Shown here: one piece after another, positions 23,141-33,100 of the stretch
Layout of the letters: each line of letters opens with the position of its first letter
How positions within the stretch are numbered: the first letter of the stretch is position 1
Assembly: GCA_004193205.1 (NCBI GenBank)
Contig: RZUM01000001.1
Location: forward strand, 393,085 to 457,084
Reading direction: 5' to 3'
Source of the DNA: Gordonia sediminis
Lineage (GTDB): Bacteria > Actinomycetota > Actinomycetes > Mycobacteriales > Mycobacteriaceae
DNA: 64,000 nucleotides
Made by a program: the position numbers and the translations under genes
The notes under the pieces: model-generated
What the model was told of the DNA's origin: nothing
The model's input: the letters and a program-made list of their open reading frames with translations, nothing else
Databases searched by the model: none

Positions 23141-25587
23141 TTCCCCTCCAGAATGTCGGCGACGGTCTTCCGCAGGTTGGCGACATCGTCCTTCGTGACC
23201 GTGGCGCCCTGGTGCACGCCCTTCGTCGCGATTGCCATGGCTGCGCCTCGCCACTCTCGCCAGGACTTCCATCCCGAGATGTCGGCATCCGTTGCATCGC
23301 GGAGCGCAAGCGCCACGCATGCGGTCGCACCCTTGGTGTCGGCCCACCGCTTCTCGGTTTCCTGCTGCTGTTTGCCCTCGACGTTGCGGCGGGTGAAGTA
23401 GACCTGGCGGGCCGCGGACTCGATCGCGAACCGGAACAGTGCGGGGCAGGCACGGCGCTTGACATCGTCGGGCACGTTCTTGTCGACGACAAGGGCGTAT
23501 GCGTCCTCGACGTAGCGGCGCGCCGGTTCGTCGGCGTTCTTCACCACGAGCTGCGATCCGGTCTCGCGGGTGACCTCGATGAGGTGCGCCTCGATCGACT
23601 GCTGCCGGATCGCGGAGGCGAGCCGGTCGTCGTGGGAGAAGACGATGACCTGCCGGGTCTGGGCGAGCTCGGTGAGGACATGGAGGAAGCCGTCGATCTT
23701 GGCGGGGTCCATCGCCTGGATGGGGTCGTCGAGGACGATGAACCGAAAAGGGCTCGCGGCTGCGGTCGCCCGCGGCAGAAACAAGGCGAGCGCGAGCGCG
23801 TGGAGCTCACCCTGACTCATCACCGACAGCGCGCCGGCGGGTTTGCCGTCGACACGGCCCTTGAGCACCGCCTTGCGGCGGGTTCTGGTGCCCTCCAGAG
23901 CGATCTCGGAGATCTCCACATCGCTCTCCTGGCGTAGCTGGGCCCAAATGGCTCGTGCACCCTCGGAGATGGGCTCGAGCCGCTGTGTCCGTAGCAGCTG
24001 CGCGTTCTCTTTAACCCATTCCCGCGCGGCCTCGATGACCTTGACCGTTTCGTCGGTCTGTCTCGCCTTGCGTTCCAACGCAAGCCATTCCAACGCCTCT
24101 TCGGCAATCGGGGCCCACACGTTCTGTAGGTCCGTGACGGTACTCGCTGCCTCGTCGCGCAGGGCTGTCAGTGCGTCGACGAGCGGAGGAAGGTGCGTTT
24201 CGATGTGACCCGGAATGTCCTCGACGCCGGCCGGTATCGCCGATGCGGCCGTGAACTTCTCGCGATACGTCGTGAGGGATGCCAGTTCGATGCCGTCGAT
24301 CGGAGCCACATCGCGGAGTGACCCGAGAAGCTGACGAGCTGCTTGCTCGCGTTCGCGCGCCTGGTTGCGGGCTTCTCGGTACATGGCGAGCTGCGAGTCG
24401 TCGTTCGCGATGGATTGCCGCGCGTGCTCTTCCCACTCACTGGTGAGAACACCTTCACCACACACCGGGCAGGCCACCGAGTCGTCGCCGGCCGTGCTTC
24501 GGAATTCGAGCGCGCGGCGCAGGAGCTCGGAGCGTTGCTCGGCGGTCCGCATCGCGTCGTCGGCGAGAGTGCGCGCGTTCGCCAGCGCGTCGCGTAGCTC
24601 GCTGGCGATAGTCGACGCGGTGTCGGTATCCGGCACCTCGATCTCAGCGATGACTTCCAGCGCAGCGATTGTCGCCTGTTCGGACGTATCGGTCCCGGAC
24701 ACCAGCTTCGCGATCGCATCCAGGTCGGGAGTGCGGGAGCGCAGCAGTTTCGCCAGCGCCATCGCCCGTTCGTCGTCGACACCGGGGAGTGCTTTCTTCA
24801 GCGCGGTCTGCGCATCCTTGGCCGCCTTTCGCGGCTGCCGCCGCTCGGAGTATTCCGCGCTCAGCCGGTTCTCGGCGTCCTGGATCTCGTCGAGCGCGAG
24901 GAGTTTGTCGAGCGCGTCGTAGAGTTTCGACGGTTCCTGTTCGAGGAGACCGCCGATCTCGTCGTAACTCAGGATCGGGCGGTAGATCTCGACGGCCGTG
25001 GACCAGCCGAGCGCCGCGACGCCGTCCTGGCGTTTCTCGCCCTCGCGTTGGGACCAGTGCTTGGCGCCATCGAGGTCGGCCCCGTCCGGCCACTGCGCGC
25101 CGATCGAGGTCTTCGGCCCGTCTTCGATGGTGAAGTCGACACGCACCTCGCACGGCTGCCCCTGGTGCAGGTTGCGCCACGCGTCCACCCAGAGCTTCGC
25201 CTTGTTCTTCCACCGATAGCTCTGACCGGTGAGTGCGTACTCGAGGGCTTCGGCGAAACTCGACTTGCCCGACCCGTTGCGGCCGCTGACGACGGTGATG
25301 CCCGGGTAGGGCGTGATCTCCAGTGTCGCCTCGGGCCCGATGCCGCGGAAGCCGGCCACACGGATCTCACGCAGAAAGGCACCGGCCGGTTCCTCCTCCA
25401 GCGTCGCGGCTTCCGGGCGCTGCTGGGTGGTCGTGGCGCCGCCGAGTTGCTCAGACAACGCGTGCTCGCTGTCGAGGGCGGTGATGACGACGTACTTCGC
25501 ATCGTCGCTGAGCTCAGTGTCGGCATCGAGCAGGTCCCACACGGTCTCGAGGAGGGACTTATCGCCGATGGTCGGTGAGTCGGGCAA
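23137..25587 (-). CDS. SMC/Rad50-like ATPase with a CPVC motif and helical C-terminus
   Basis: An 816-aa protein from TTG 25587, preceded by GAAGGGAG; the open frame extends to 25647. Order: N-terminal helical segment; AAA_23-type head FLREIRVAGFRGIGPEATLE with Walker A GRNGSGKSSF (about residue 113); long coiled coil; CPVCGEG (about residue 370), like a zinc hook; second coiled coil; then ABC signature LSVMSQGELHALALALFLP and Walker B FRFIVLDDPIQAMDP, with the switch His in VFSHDD. The last 110 residues (RRACPALFRFAIESAARQVY, then REWRGAAMAIATKGVH) are a helical HEPN-like region. The layout recalls RloC-type anticodon nucleases or other defence ATPases, but I cannot confirm a nuclease site. 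It forms an operon with the 114-aa gene and is divergent from the restriction-like helicase. Confidence 0.8.
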   Translation of the reverse strand: MPDSPTIGDKSLLETVWDLLDADTELSDDAKYVVITALDSEHALSEQLGGATTTQQRPEAATLEEEPAGAFLREIRVAGFRGIGPEATLEITPYPGITVVSGRNGSGKSSFAEALEYALTGQSYRWKNKAKLWVDAWRNLHQGQPCEVRVDFTIEDGPKTSIGAQWPDGADLDGAKHWSQREGEKRQDGVAALGWSTAVEIYRPILSYDEIGGLLEQEPSKLYDALDKLLALDEIQDAENRLSAEYSERRQPRKAAKDAQTALKKALPGVDDERAMALAKLLRSRTPDLDAIAKLVSGTDTSEQATIAALEVIAEIEVPDTDTASTIASELRDALANARTLADDAMRTAEQRSELLRRALEFRSTAGDDSVACPVCGEGVLTSEWEEHARQSIANDDSQLAMYREARNQAREREQAARQLLGSLRDVAPIDGIELASLTTYREKFTAASAIPAGVEDIPGHIETHLPPLVDALTALRDEAASTVTDLQNVWAPIAEEALEWLALERKARQTDETVKVIEAAREWVKENAQLLRTQRLEPISEGARAIWAQLRQESDVEISEIALEGTRTRRKAVLKGRVDGKPAGALSVMSQGELHALALALFLPRATAAASPFRFIVLDDPIQAMDPAKIDGFLHVLTELAQTRQVIVFSHDDRLASAIRQQSIEAHLIEVTRETGSQLVVKNADEPARRYVEDAYALVVDKNVPDDVKRRACPALFRFAIESAARQVYFTRRNVEGKQQQETEKRWADTKGATACVALALRDATDADISGWKSWREWRGAAMAIATKGVHQGATVTKDDVANLRKTVADILEGN

Positions 25588-25701
25588 CGCGGCGCTCCCT
25601 TCCCTCGGCTCCTCTGGTGACCATCGCACACGCAGGCGACAGATCAATGAGTATCCGGCCGACGCTGCTATCTGTCGTCGTCTCGTGATCTACTCCCAGT
25701 C
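25588..25701. promoter_or_regulatory. Divergent intergenic region of the ATPase and restriction-helicase genes
   Basis: 114 bases separate the TTG start of the ATPase (minus) from the GTG start of the PLD-helicase-DUF3427 gene (plus). Promoters for both must lie here or slightly inside the genes. I see no clear -35/-10 pair or operator, and only the GAAGGGAG ribosome site of the minus gene near 25595-25602. Confidence 0.4.
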
Positions 25702-28700
25702 GTGCATGATCCTCTCGCGCCCGGAGTCTATGAATCGGTCGTCACTCAGCGGTTGCGTCACCGGCTCGACGAGACTGCCCTGTCGCCATCGTTCGACCAC
25801 GTCGCTCCTGACGATGAAGCCCACGTCTACGCACGTCATATCGCAACGGTCATCGAACGACACCTGTCGCAGGTCGACAAGGTGGATCGGCTCGCCGCTG
25901 CCAACGACATCATTTCCAGACTCAGCGATGGTGAGTTCGATGCTGTCGCACAGCGCGAGTTGCTGACGTCGATCCATGCGCCGCATCAGGCTCCGCCCAT
26001 CCGGCCAGCGACACCGCTGTCGGAAGTTGCGCTCCTGACCAACACCCGCGACGAACCAAACATGGCAAGCGAAATCTCGCGCGAGCTAGCGAGTGCCGAT
26101 CGTGTCGATCTGTTGTGTGCATTCATCCGCTTCGCCGGCGTCGCGGTGATCGGGCGTGAACTTCGGGCGCTACGCGACCGAGGAATCCCTGTGCGAGTCA
26201 TCACAACGACCTACCGCGGGGCCACCGAGCGTCGCGCCATCGATGATCTGGTCACGAAGTACGGCGCCGAAGTGCGCATCCGTTACGAAACGGCCTCGAC
26301 GCGGCTGCACGCAAAGGCGTGGCTCTTCCGGCGGGAATCCGGCTTCGACACGGGCTACGTGGGTAGCTCGAACCTGTCGCGATCAGCGATGGTCGACGGG
26401 CTAGAGTGGAACGTGCGCATCTCGAACATCACAACACCCGCATTGGTGCGGAAGTTCGAGGCCACGTTCGAAACGTACTGGAACGATCTCGCATTCATAC
26501 CGTACGACCCGGCCACCGACGCTGATCGTCTCGACACCGCGCTGGCCGAGGCCGGTGGGTCTGGTTCTGGTCGCGAGACGATCACGGTGTCGGGACTTGA
26601 CGTACAGCCGTATCCGCATCAGGAGCGCATCCTTGAAGCGCTCTCGGTGGCACGCGAGGTCTATCAGCAACACCGAAATCTTGTGGTCGCAGCCACTGGC
26701 ACGGGCAAGACCGTAGTCGCGGCGCTTGACTATCGCCGCCTGTGTCAGGATGCAGCCGACGACCTGACAGTCCTGTTTGTTGCGCACCGCAAGGAGATCC
26801 TCGAACAATCGCTGCGCAAGTATCGAGAAGTTCTCGGCGACGGCAGCTTTGGGGAGCTGTATGTCGACGGACACCGGCCTCAGGCGTGGAAGCATGTGTT
26901 CGCCAGCATCCAGTCACTCAGCGGCCGCGGCAGCGATGCGTTCGACCCGAACGCCTTCGATGTGGTCGTCGTTGATGAGTTCCACCACGCGGCCGCGTCA
27001 ACGTACACCACACTGCTGTCTCGTATCGAGCCGAAAGAGCTGCTGGGGTTGACCGCAACTCCGGAACGGACGGATTCGCTCGATATCCTGCACTGGTTCG
27101 GTGGGCGATCGACGTACGAGCTACGCCTGTGGGATGCCCTCGAACAGGACCTGCTATGCCCGTTTCACTACTTTGGGATCGCAGACAACACCGATCTCCG
27201 TGGTCTCGAATGGTCGCGCGGCGACTACAACCAGCAAGACCTCGAGAATGTGTACACCGGCAACGACGCACGCACTCGGCTGATTCTCAATGCAGTTCGC
27301 GACTATGTGACAGACCCGACGTCGATGCGCGCCCTCGGGTTCTGCGTGTCGATTCCGCATGCCGAGTACATGGCACACGAGTTCTCGCGGCAGGGAATTG
27401 TCAGTCGAGCGATCTCGGCCAACACCGGTGCGATCGATCGAGCGCAAGCTTTTACGGACCTTCGCCGAGGAGTCGTGAAGTGTCTCTTCGCTGTTGACAT
27501 CTTCAACGAAGGTCTCGACATCCCCGATGTCGACACGTTGCTGATGCTGCGGCCGACGCAGAGCGCCACGGTCTTTCTTCAGCAGCTTGGTCGGGGCCTC
27601 CGGCGCATCAGCGGCAAGGCGGTGCTGACCGTGCTCGACTTCATCGGCCATCAGCGTGCTGAGTTCAACTTTGCTCCTCGATTCACTGCCCTCACTGGCA
27701 CTCGGGGGCGTCACCTCGTCGACGAGATCGACGACGGGTTCCCGTTTCTTCCCGGCGCGAGCCGATTGGTGCTCGATCGCCAGTCACAAGAGATCGTGCT
27801 CGAATCGGTGAAGCGGGCCCTGCCGACGAATAGGCGTGCCGCGCTGGTCTCGTCGGTGCGCGAGGTGAACGCGAGCATCCTCGGGGAGTACCTGCAGGCC
27901 ACCGGAGGAGAACTCACCGACATCTATTCGGGTAGCGGAACTCGTGCCTGGACACCGCTCCTTCGGGACGCCAACCTACCGGTCGCGGAGCAGGGACCTC
28001 AGGAAGAGTCCCTTGTGAAGCGGGTGCGGGCGCTCGCCCATGTCGACGACCCCGAACGCGCATCCGTCTATCGGCAACTCGCTTCCCTCGACGGACCTTG
28101 TTACGACGATTTGACACCCCGCGAGCAGACCCTGGCAAGAATGCTGTTCTTCACACTGTGGGCCGATCGCGGCGGATTCGAAACCTACGACGAGGGTTTC
28201 GAGTTTCTCCGGGCGCATCCCGCCATCTGCAGCGAGATCGGGCAGCTGCTGAACGTCGCGATGGAGGGCATCCGGCACGTGCCGCGTGCGGTCATCGACA
28301 CCGCCGATGGCCTGCCGCTCCTCACGCATGCGCAGTATCGCCGCGAAGAAGTTTTAGCTGCAATCGGTTTCGCAAACCAAGAACGAAAAGCCCGGGGGCA
28401 GGCAGGTGGAGTCACGTGGAGTGGCGATACCGGCGCACTGTTCGTCAACCTTCACAAGGATGTACGCGAGTTCAGTCCAACGACGATGTACCGCGACTAC
28501 CCGGTATCGCGGACCGAGTTCCATTGGGAGTCCCCCAACAACACCGCGATCGATTCCGACATGGGACAACGCTTTGTGCAGCAGCGCACGAACGGGTGCG
28601 ATGTCATGCTATTTGTCCGCGACCGCCCCGACGGTGATTTCGGGGCTGCTCCGTTCGTCTACCTCGGACCTGTCGACTATCTCGCACATCATGGCGAACG

Positions 28701-28779
28701 GCCGATCGCCATCACGTGGCGGTTGCGCCGTGCGATGCCGATTGATGTGTTCGAGAGTGGGTCGGTGGTGGCGAGTTGA
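25702..28779 (+). CDS. SauUSI-like type IV restriction enzyme (PLD nuclease, SF2 helicase, DUF3427)
   Basis: A 1025-aa protein from GTG 25702. Domains: a PLD nuclease with TRLHAKAWLFRR and the GSSNLSRSA end of the HKD motif (about residues 200-232). An SF2 helicase follows: Q/motif I region PYPHQERI and VAATGTGKTVVAALD (about 330), DEFHH (about 424), LLGLTATPERTD, VDIFNEGLDIPDVD and QQLGRGLRR. The C-terminal third is DUF3427 (LTPREQTLARMLFFTLWADR, GVTWSGDTGALFVNL…). Staphylococcal SauUSI, which cuts DNA carrying 5-methylcytosine, has this same order (established knowledge, from memory). It should restrict modified foreign DNA using ATP. Its neighbours on both sides are other nucleic-acid-processing genes. 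Confidence 0.85.
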   Translation: MHDPLAPGVYESVVTQRLRHRLDETALSPSFDHVAPDDEAHVYARHIATVIERHLSQVDKVDRLAAANDIISRLSDGEFDAVAQRELLTSIHAPHQAPPIRPATPLSEVALLTNTRDEPNMASEISRELASADRVDLLCAFIRFAGVAVIGRELRALRDRGIPVRVITTTYRGATERRAIDDLVTKYGAEVRIRYETASTRLHAKAWLFRRESGFDTGYVGSSNLSRSAMVDGLEWNVRISNITTPALVRKFEATFETYWNDLAFIPYDPATDADRLDTALAEAGGSGSGRETITVSGLDVQPYPHQERILEALSVAREVYQQHRNLVVAATGTGKTVVAALDYRRLCQDAADDLTVLFVAHRKEILEQSLRKYREVLGDGSFGELYVDGHRPQAWKHVFASIQSLSGRGSDAFDPNAFDVVVVDEFHHAAASTYTTLLSRIEPKELLGLTATPERTDSLDILHWFGGRSTYELRLWDALEQDLLCPFHYFGIADNTDLRGLEWSRGDYNQQDLENVYTGNDARTRLILNAVRDYVTDPTSMRALGFCVSIPHAEYMAHEFSRQGIVSRAISANTGAIDRAQAFTDLRRGVVKCLFAVDIFNEGLDIPDVDTLLMLRPTQSATVFLQQLGRGLRRISGKAVLTVLDFIGHQRAEFNFAPRFTALTGTRGRHLVDEIDDGFPFLPGASRLVLDRQSQEIVLESVKRALPTNRRAALVSSVREVNASILGEYLQATGGELTDIYSGSGTRAWTPLLRDANLPVAEQGPQEESLVKRVRALAHVDDPERASVYRQLASLDGPCYDDLTPREQTLARMLFFTLWADRGGFETYDEGFEFLRAHPAICSEIGQLLNVAMEGIRHVPRAVIDTADGLPLLTHAQYRREEVLAAIGFANQERKARGQAGGVTWSGDTGALFVNLHKDVREFSPTTMYRDYPVSRTEFHWESPNNTAIDSDMGQRFVQQRTNGCDVMLFVRDRPDGDFGAAPFVYLGPVDYLAHHGERPIAITWRLRRAMPIDVFESGSVVAS

Positions 28780-28816
28780 ATCCCGTCTGGCCGGAGGTCT
28801 CAATCTCACACTTCCT

Positions 28817-28836
28817 GGCGGAGCGCTTCGCTCGCC
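28817..28836. terminator. GC-rich hairpin between convergent genes
   Basis: GGCGGAGCG, loop CTT, CGCTCGCC: a near-perfect stem with one bulged base, between the stop of the restriction-helicase gene (28779) and the convergent NucS-like gene (stop at 28978). There is no U-run on either side, so termination is only suggested by position. It may instead be a copy of a local repeat (GAGCGCTTCGCTCGC). Confidence 0.3.
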
Positions 28837-28977
28837 TGCTGTCATTGCCTTCTTGGACTTTCCAGTGCCCGTGAACCCAAACCCGCCAGGCCAGGCTGGG
28901 CGCCGAAATCGTTCAAGCGGGGCATCGCATAGGCACTCCGGAACAGCCGGAACCGCGCACCGACCAAGCCGGTTCGA

Positions 28978-30042
28978 TTACTCCGCCTTTGCCGAGACTT
29001 CACGCGCGAGACTTAGGAGGTTCTTGTTCCCGAAGAACCACACCTCCCCACCAGGAAGCGAATCCTTGTCCACGCCAGTCGCTTCAGCAACGACATGGCG
29101 GGCAAGGCGCGTAGGAGACCAACTTCGGTCGTTAACGGCTTCGGCGTTCCAACTCAGCGGCTTGTCTTTGTTGCGAACCCACGTTGCCAGGCCACGCTCA
29201 GGCACCTCGGCGATCCATGCCTCGACAGTCTCGACAAGCTCAGGCGTGAGAACACCGCGAAGCTGCAGGGTGATCTCGGCGCCCTCCGGAATCGCTGCAT
29301 TCTCGTAAAGCAAGTATGTCGACCTAGCAGCACGTTTGCGTTCAGCTATTCGCGTGGCTGCTGACTCGACAGAGGCCACACCGGGCGTCAGGACTCGGGC
29401 CGCGGGATCATCTGGTGGATACTGGCGCCGAAACACCACACACGGCGCAGACTCCTCCGCCAGACCGTGGAAGAGGTTCGCCGTGTGCATCTCCAGGACT
29501 AGCTTCGGAGCGATCTCGGACAACCAGGCCACCGTCGTAAGTGTCTGCGCTGCATATGCTTCCGCAATGAGCACGATCCGCGGCGCCTTGAGAATGTCGT
29601 CGTCCCAGTCGTCGCTGACGTGGTCGACAAGCAAGCCGAGAGCTTCATCGCGCGACGTGGCTTGTCCGCGTGCCGTCAAGTACTCTGCGTGTGCGTCTGA
29701 CAAGGTGCGCTTGTCGAAGCCAGCGACGAGGGCGGCGTAAGTTATGGCCTGCAGATGGATGCGCGAATCGTTGCCTCGCTTCAACTCGACGACTACGAGC
29801 TGTCCTGATGTATCTAGCCCTAGGATATCCAGGCGCTCTCGGGCGAGGTCTCCGTCATCCGACGACCACTTGTCGTACTGGCGGGTCACAATCATCACAC
29901 CCTCGCCGAGGACCGCCGGGTTGTCGACGACCCACTGCTCTAGATGCATCGATTCCAGATAGCGCGAAGCGGCGAGCGTACTCGGTGCCAGGGGCTTCGA
30001 GCTCGAGCCGTCGACCGACAGGATGTGGATATCGGTGGACAT
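28978..30042 (-). CDS. NucS-like PD-(D/E)XK nuclease-domain protein
   Basis: A 354-aa protein from ATG 30042 (MSTDIHILSVDGSSSKPLAP…). Around residues 70-95 it has ERLDILGLDTSGQLVVVELK, followed by RGNDSRIHLQAITYAALVAG. This is the D…E-x-K nuclease core of NucS/DUF91-like domains, with the helix that follows. The N-terminal EQWVVDNPAVLGEGVMIV also matches that group. The rest (LQLRGVLTPELVETVEAWIA, VWFFGNKNLLSLAREV) is unassigned. It lies 106 bases downstream of the AddA-like helicase on the same strand and is probably the last gene of that operon. A DNA-cutting role is inferred from the motif. Confidence 0.7.
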   Translation of the reverse strand: MSTDIHILSVDGSSSKPLAPSTLAASRYLESMHLEQWVVDNPAVLGEGVMIVTRQYDKWSSDDGDLARERLDILGLDTSGQLVVVELKRGNDSRIHLQAITYAALVAGFDKRTLSDAHAEYLTARGQATSRDEALGLLVDHVSDDWDDDILKAPRIVLIAEAYAAQTLTTVAWLSEIAPKLVLEMHTANLFHGLAEESAPCVVFRRQYPPDDPAARVLTPGVASVESAATRIAERKRAARSTYLLYENAAIPEGAEITLQLRGVLTPELVETVEAWIAEVPERGLATWVRNKDKPLSWNAEAVNDRSWSPTRLARHVVAEATGVDKDSLPGGEVWFFGNKNLLSLAREVSAKAE

Positions 30043-30148
30043 GGTGCAAGTCTATGGTTTCGTGGACCAGCGAATGAACAACTCCGGACTCTTGCCTCCT
30101 CCAGAACCATCCCTGCGCGGAACGCACCCACCTCTCCGCATTCAGGCT

Positions 30149-33100
30149 CTACCGATTTGACCTTGTCACCACCAAAGCCTCCCCGACCCGGCAAAACACC
30201 AGTTCCAGGCGCGACACCCGCTCCCCGGTCGCCAGCCGCAGCAACTCCGCGTAGATCGACAGCTGCGCCCAATACGCCTCGATTGTCTCCTGTGACACGC
30301 CGACGTCGGTCTTGTAGTCGACGATCACCAGCGACCCGTCGTCGTCGCGGTACACGAGGTCGGCGATCCCCTCGATGACGGTGTCACCGTCGGGAGCGAG
30401 GCCGGCGAGTTGCATCTCGCGCCAGTGCTCGCGTTCCGCGGAACGCCGAACCGGCTCGGAGTTCAATGCGGATTTCGCGAGGGCCACGAAGTGGTCGATG
30501 TCGGTGAGGCCCGCCACAACCGCGGAGGCTCGCGCTGTGGTCGCGATCGTCTCGTCGTCAGCAGTGAACGCGACGGCCTCCAAGACCGCGTGCAGCGCCG
30601 TTCCGAGGTCCGCGCCGCTGTCCACGCTAGCCGCCCCCGGCGCTACCCCGTCAGGCTCGTGACCTCCGGCCAGGAGCCCGCTGTCGCGGTAGGCGCCGAG
30701 CAAAGCGGTCGCGGCATCGTCGGCGCGGTGGGCGATACGCGTCGCTGAGTAGGACGCCGGGATCGCAGACATCGCAGCGATGCGGGTAGTTTCCTCCGAC
30801 CATTCCTCCCAGGTCTGACGCGTCTGCTCGGTGACCGGGTCATCGTCGACACGGACCGGTTCCCGAAGCTGCGGAACAGTATTGGGCAGTCCCGCAAGCC
30901 CGGGTGCGAGCGCCTCACCCCAGGACGCCCGATCCCCCACGTACCCCGACACCGCGAGGTGACTCTCGGCGCGCGTGCAGGCGACGTACAGCAATCGGAT
31001 CTTCTCGGCTTCCGCGTGCTGCTTCTCGACGGTGTTCGCGGTGTCGTAGCCGATCGACTTGACGGTTGCCGACACATACGCGTGCGCACCATCGGCGTCC
31101 CACACGAGCGGTTCCGGGATCGTGCGGAATCCCCCGCTCATCCCGGCGAGCACGACCATCGGGAACTGCAGTCCCTTCGCCGCGTGAATGGTCATGATGC
31201 GCACCGCGTTCACACCGATCTCCGGCAGCACTGTCTCGGCGACACGGGCATTCTCGTCGGCCTGAGTCTCCGCCCAGTCGAGGTAGTCCCGCAGCGACCC
31301 GCCGTCTTCGGCGTACCAGGCACGGGCCTGGTCGATGACGAACCGCAGGCGTCGCCACACGTCGCGGTGACGCGGGGAGTCCATCGACACCTCGAAGACT
31401 CGTCGCTCCCGGGCCAGCCGAGCAAGCAACGCCCCCGGATTGAGAGTGCCCAAGTCGAAGGACACTTCACGGAGATAGGTGAACGCATCGGCGACGGGCG
31501 AGGTCGTTTGATCCACAGGTGGGTCGACGTGGAAGTTCCAGTGTCCGCCGGCGGCTCGCCATCGGAGCAGGTCGTCGTCACCGCACCCGAACAGCGGGCT
31601 GCGGAGGGCGGCCACGAGCGCGGCTTCGTCGGCGGTGTTCGCCAACGCCCGGCACGTGACGAGGAGGTCGTGCACCTCCTGTGTGGAGTAGACGAGGCTG
31701 GACGCCTCGGACCGGAACTCGATTCCCGCGGCGTCGAGGGCCTTCTCCAGCGACGGCAACACCGCACGCGACGGGATGAGGATGCAGATGTCTTTCCACT
31801 GCAGCGGCTCATGGTGAAACGCGTCGTCCCGGTATGACTCTTTGCGCCACTGATCATGAACAGCGGTAGCCACGATGCGTGCCACATCACGGGATTCGCG
31901 GGCTCGAATGACCTCAGCTTTGCTCAGGGATTGTTCGTCGGCGACGGGCTCGTCGGTGTCCGGGAACACAAATGGCGTCGGCCCCCACGCCTGATCCCAT
32001 CGCGGACGGCTCGGTACGGGTGCCAGCGGGGTGTAGTCGGGCTGTATGTGGTGTTCGCCCACCACGAGCGTCCCAAACACGCGGTTGACCCCGTCGATGA
32101 CCGGTCGGGTGGATCGGAAGTTGGTGGTGAGCTGAACAATGTCGGCTTCGGGAGTGTTGTCGCGTGCCGCCATGAAGGCGGCAATGTCGGCGCGGCGGAA
32201 CCGATAGATGGACTGTTTGGGGTCACCGACCGTGAATAGCCGTCCGATGCTGGCGGCGCCGGCGACGATGCGTTGCGCGATTTCCAGCTGCAGCGGGTCG
32301 GTGTCTTGGAACTCGTCGAGGAGAATGCGTTCGTACCTCGTGTGGGCGCTGCGTGCGACGTCCGGATTGCGGAGAACGTCGCGGGCGTGCACCAGCAGGT
32401 CATGAAACTCCAACTGCCCGCTGCGTTGTCGTGCGGTGGCCTCGTCAAGGATGATCGCCGACAGATGGTGCACCACGACGCGCACCGCGCCATCGACGAA
32501 GGCGCCCCGCACTTCCGGACCGATCTCGTCGCGCAGTGCCTTGATGGAGGCCTTGATCGCATCCTTCTGGGCAACACCGCCACGCCAAGCGGCACCGCGA
32601 CCACCGTTGCCCGGCCCAGGGCATTTCCGGATCATCGGTATCCATCCGGTGGCGTCACGCTCGGCGGCGACCATGGTCCGCCATTCGCGAACGTTCTCCT
32701 CGATATTGATGGCGAGTTTATCCGTGGGATCGAGGCAGTCCTCGAGCTGGTCGATGATCGCGTCGGCTTCCCATAGGAGGCGGTCGACGTCGGCGGGTGT
32801 GATGCCCTGGGGGTTGTCGTCGAGGGACAATCGATCCCAGTTGCGATCTAATGCGTCAGCGAGCGTGCGGAATTGGTTGAGTGATGCCCCGGCAGCGAGG
32901 ATGATGCCCATGGCGTCGAGGACGACGGCTGGGGCGTCGTCGGTGAAGAGTAGGGTGCGCATGCGTCGCCAGCGCCGTTCGAAGGACAGTTGCGAGCCCA
33001 TGGCGTCAACGACGGTGATGCGTGGCGGTACGCCGGCTTCGAGTGGGTGTTCGCTGACGATGCGGGCGGCGAAGGCGTGCAAAGTGCCGATGGCGGCGGT

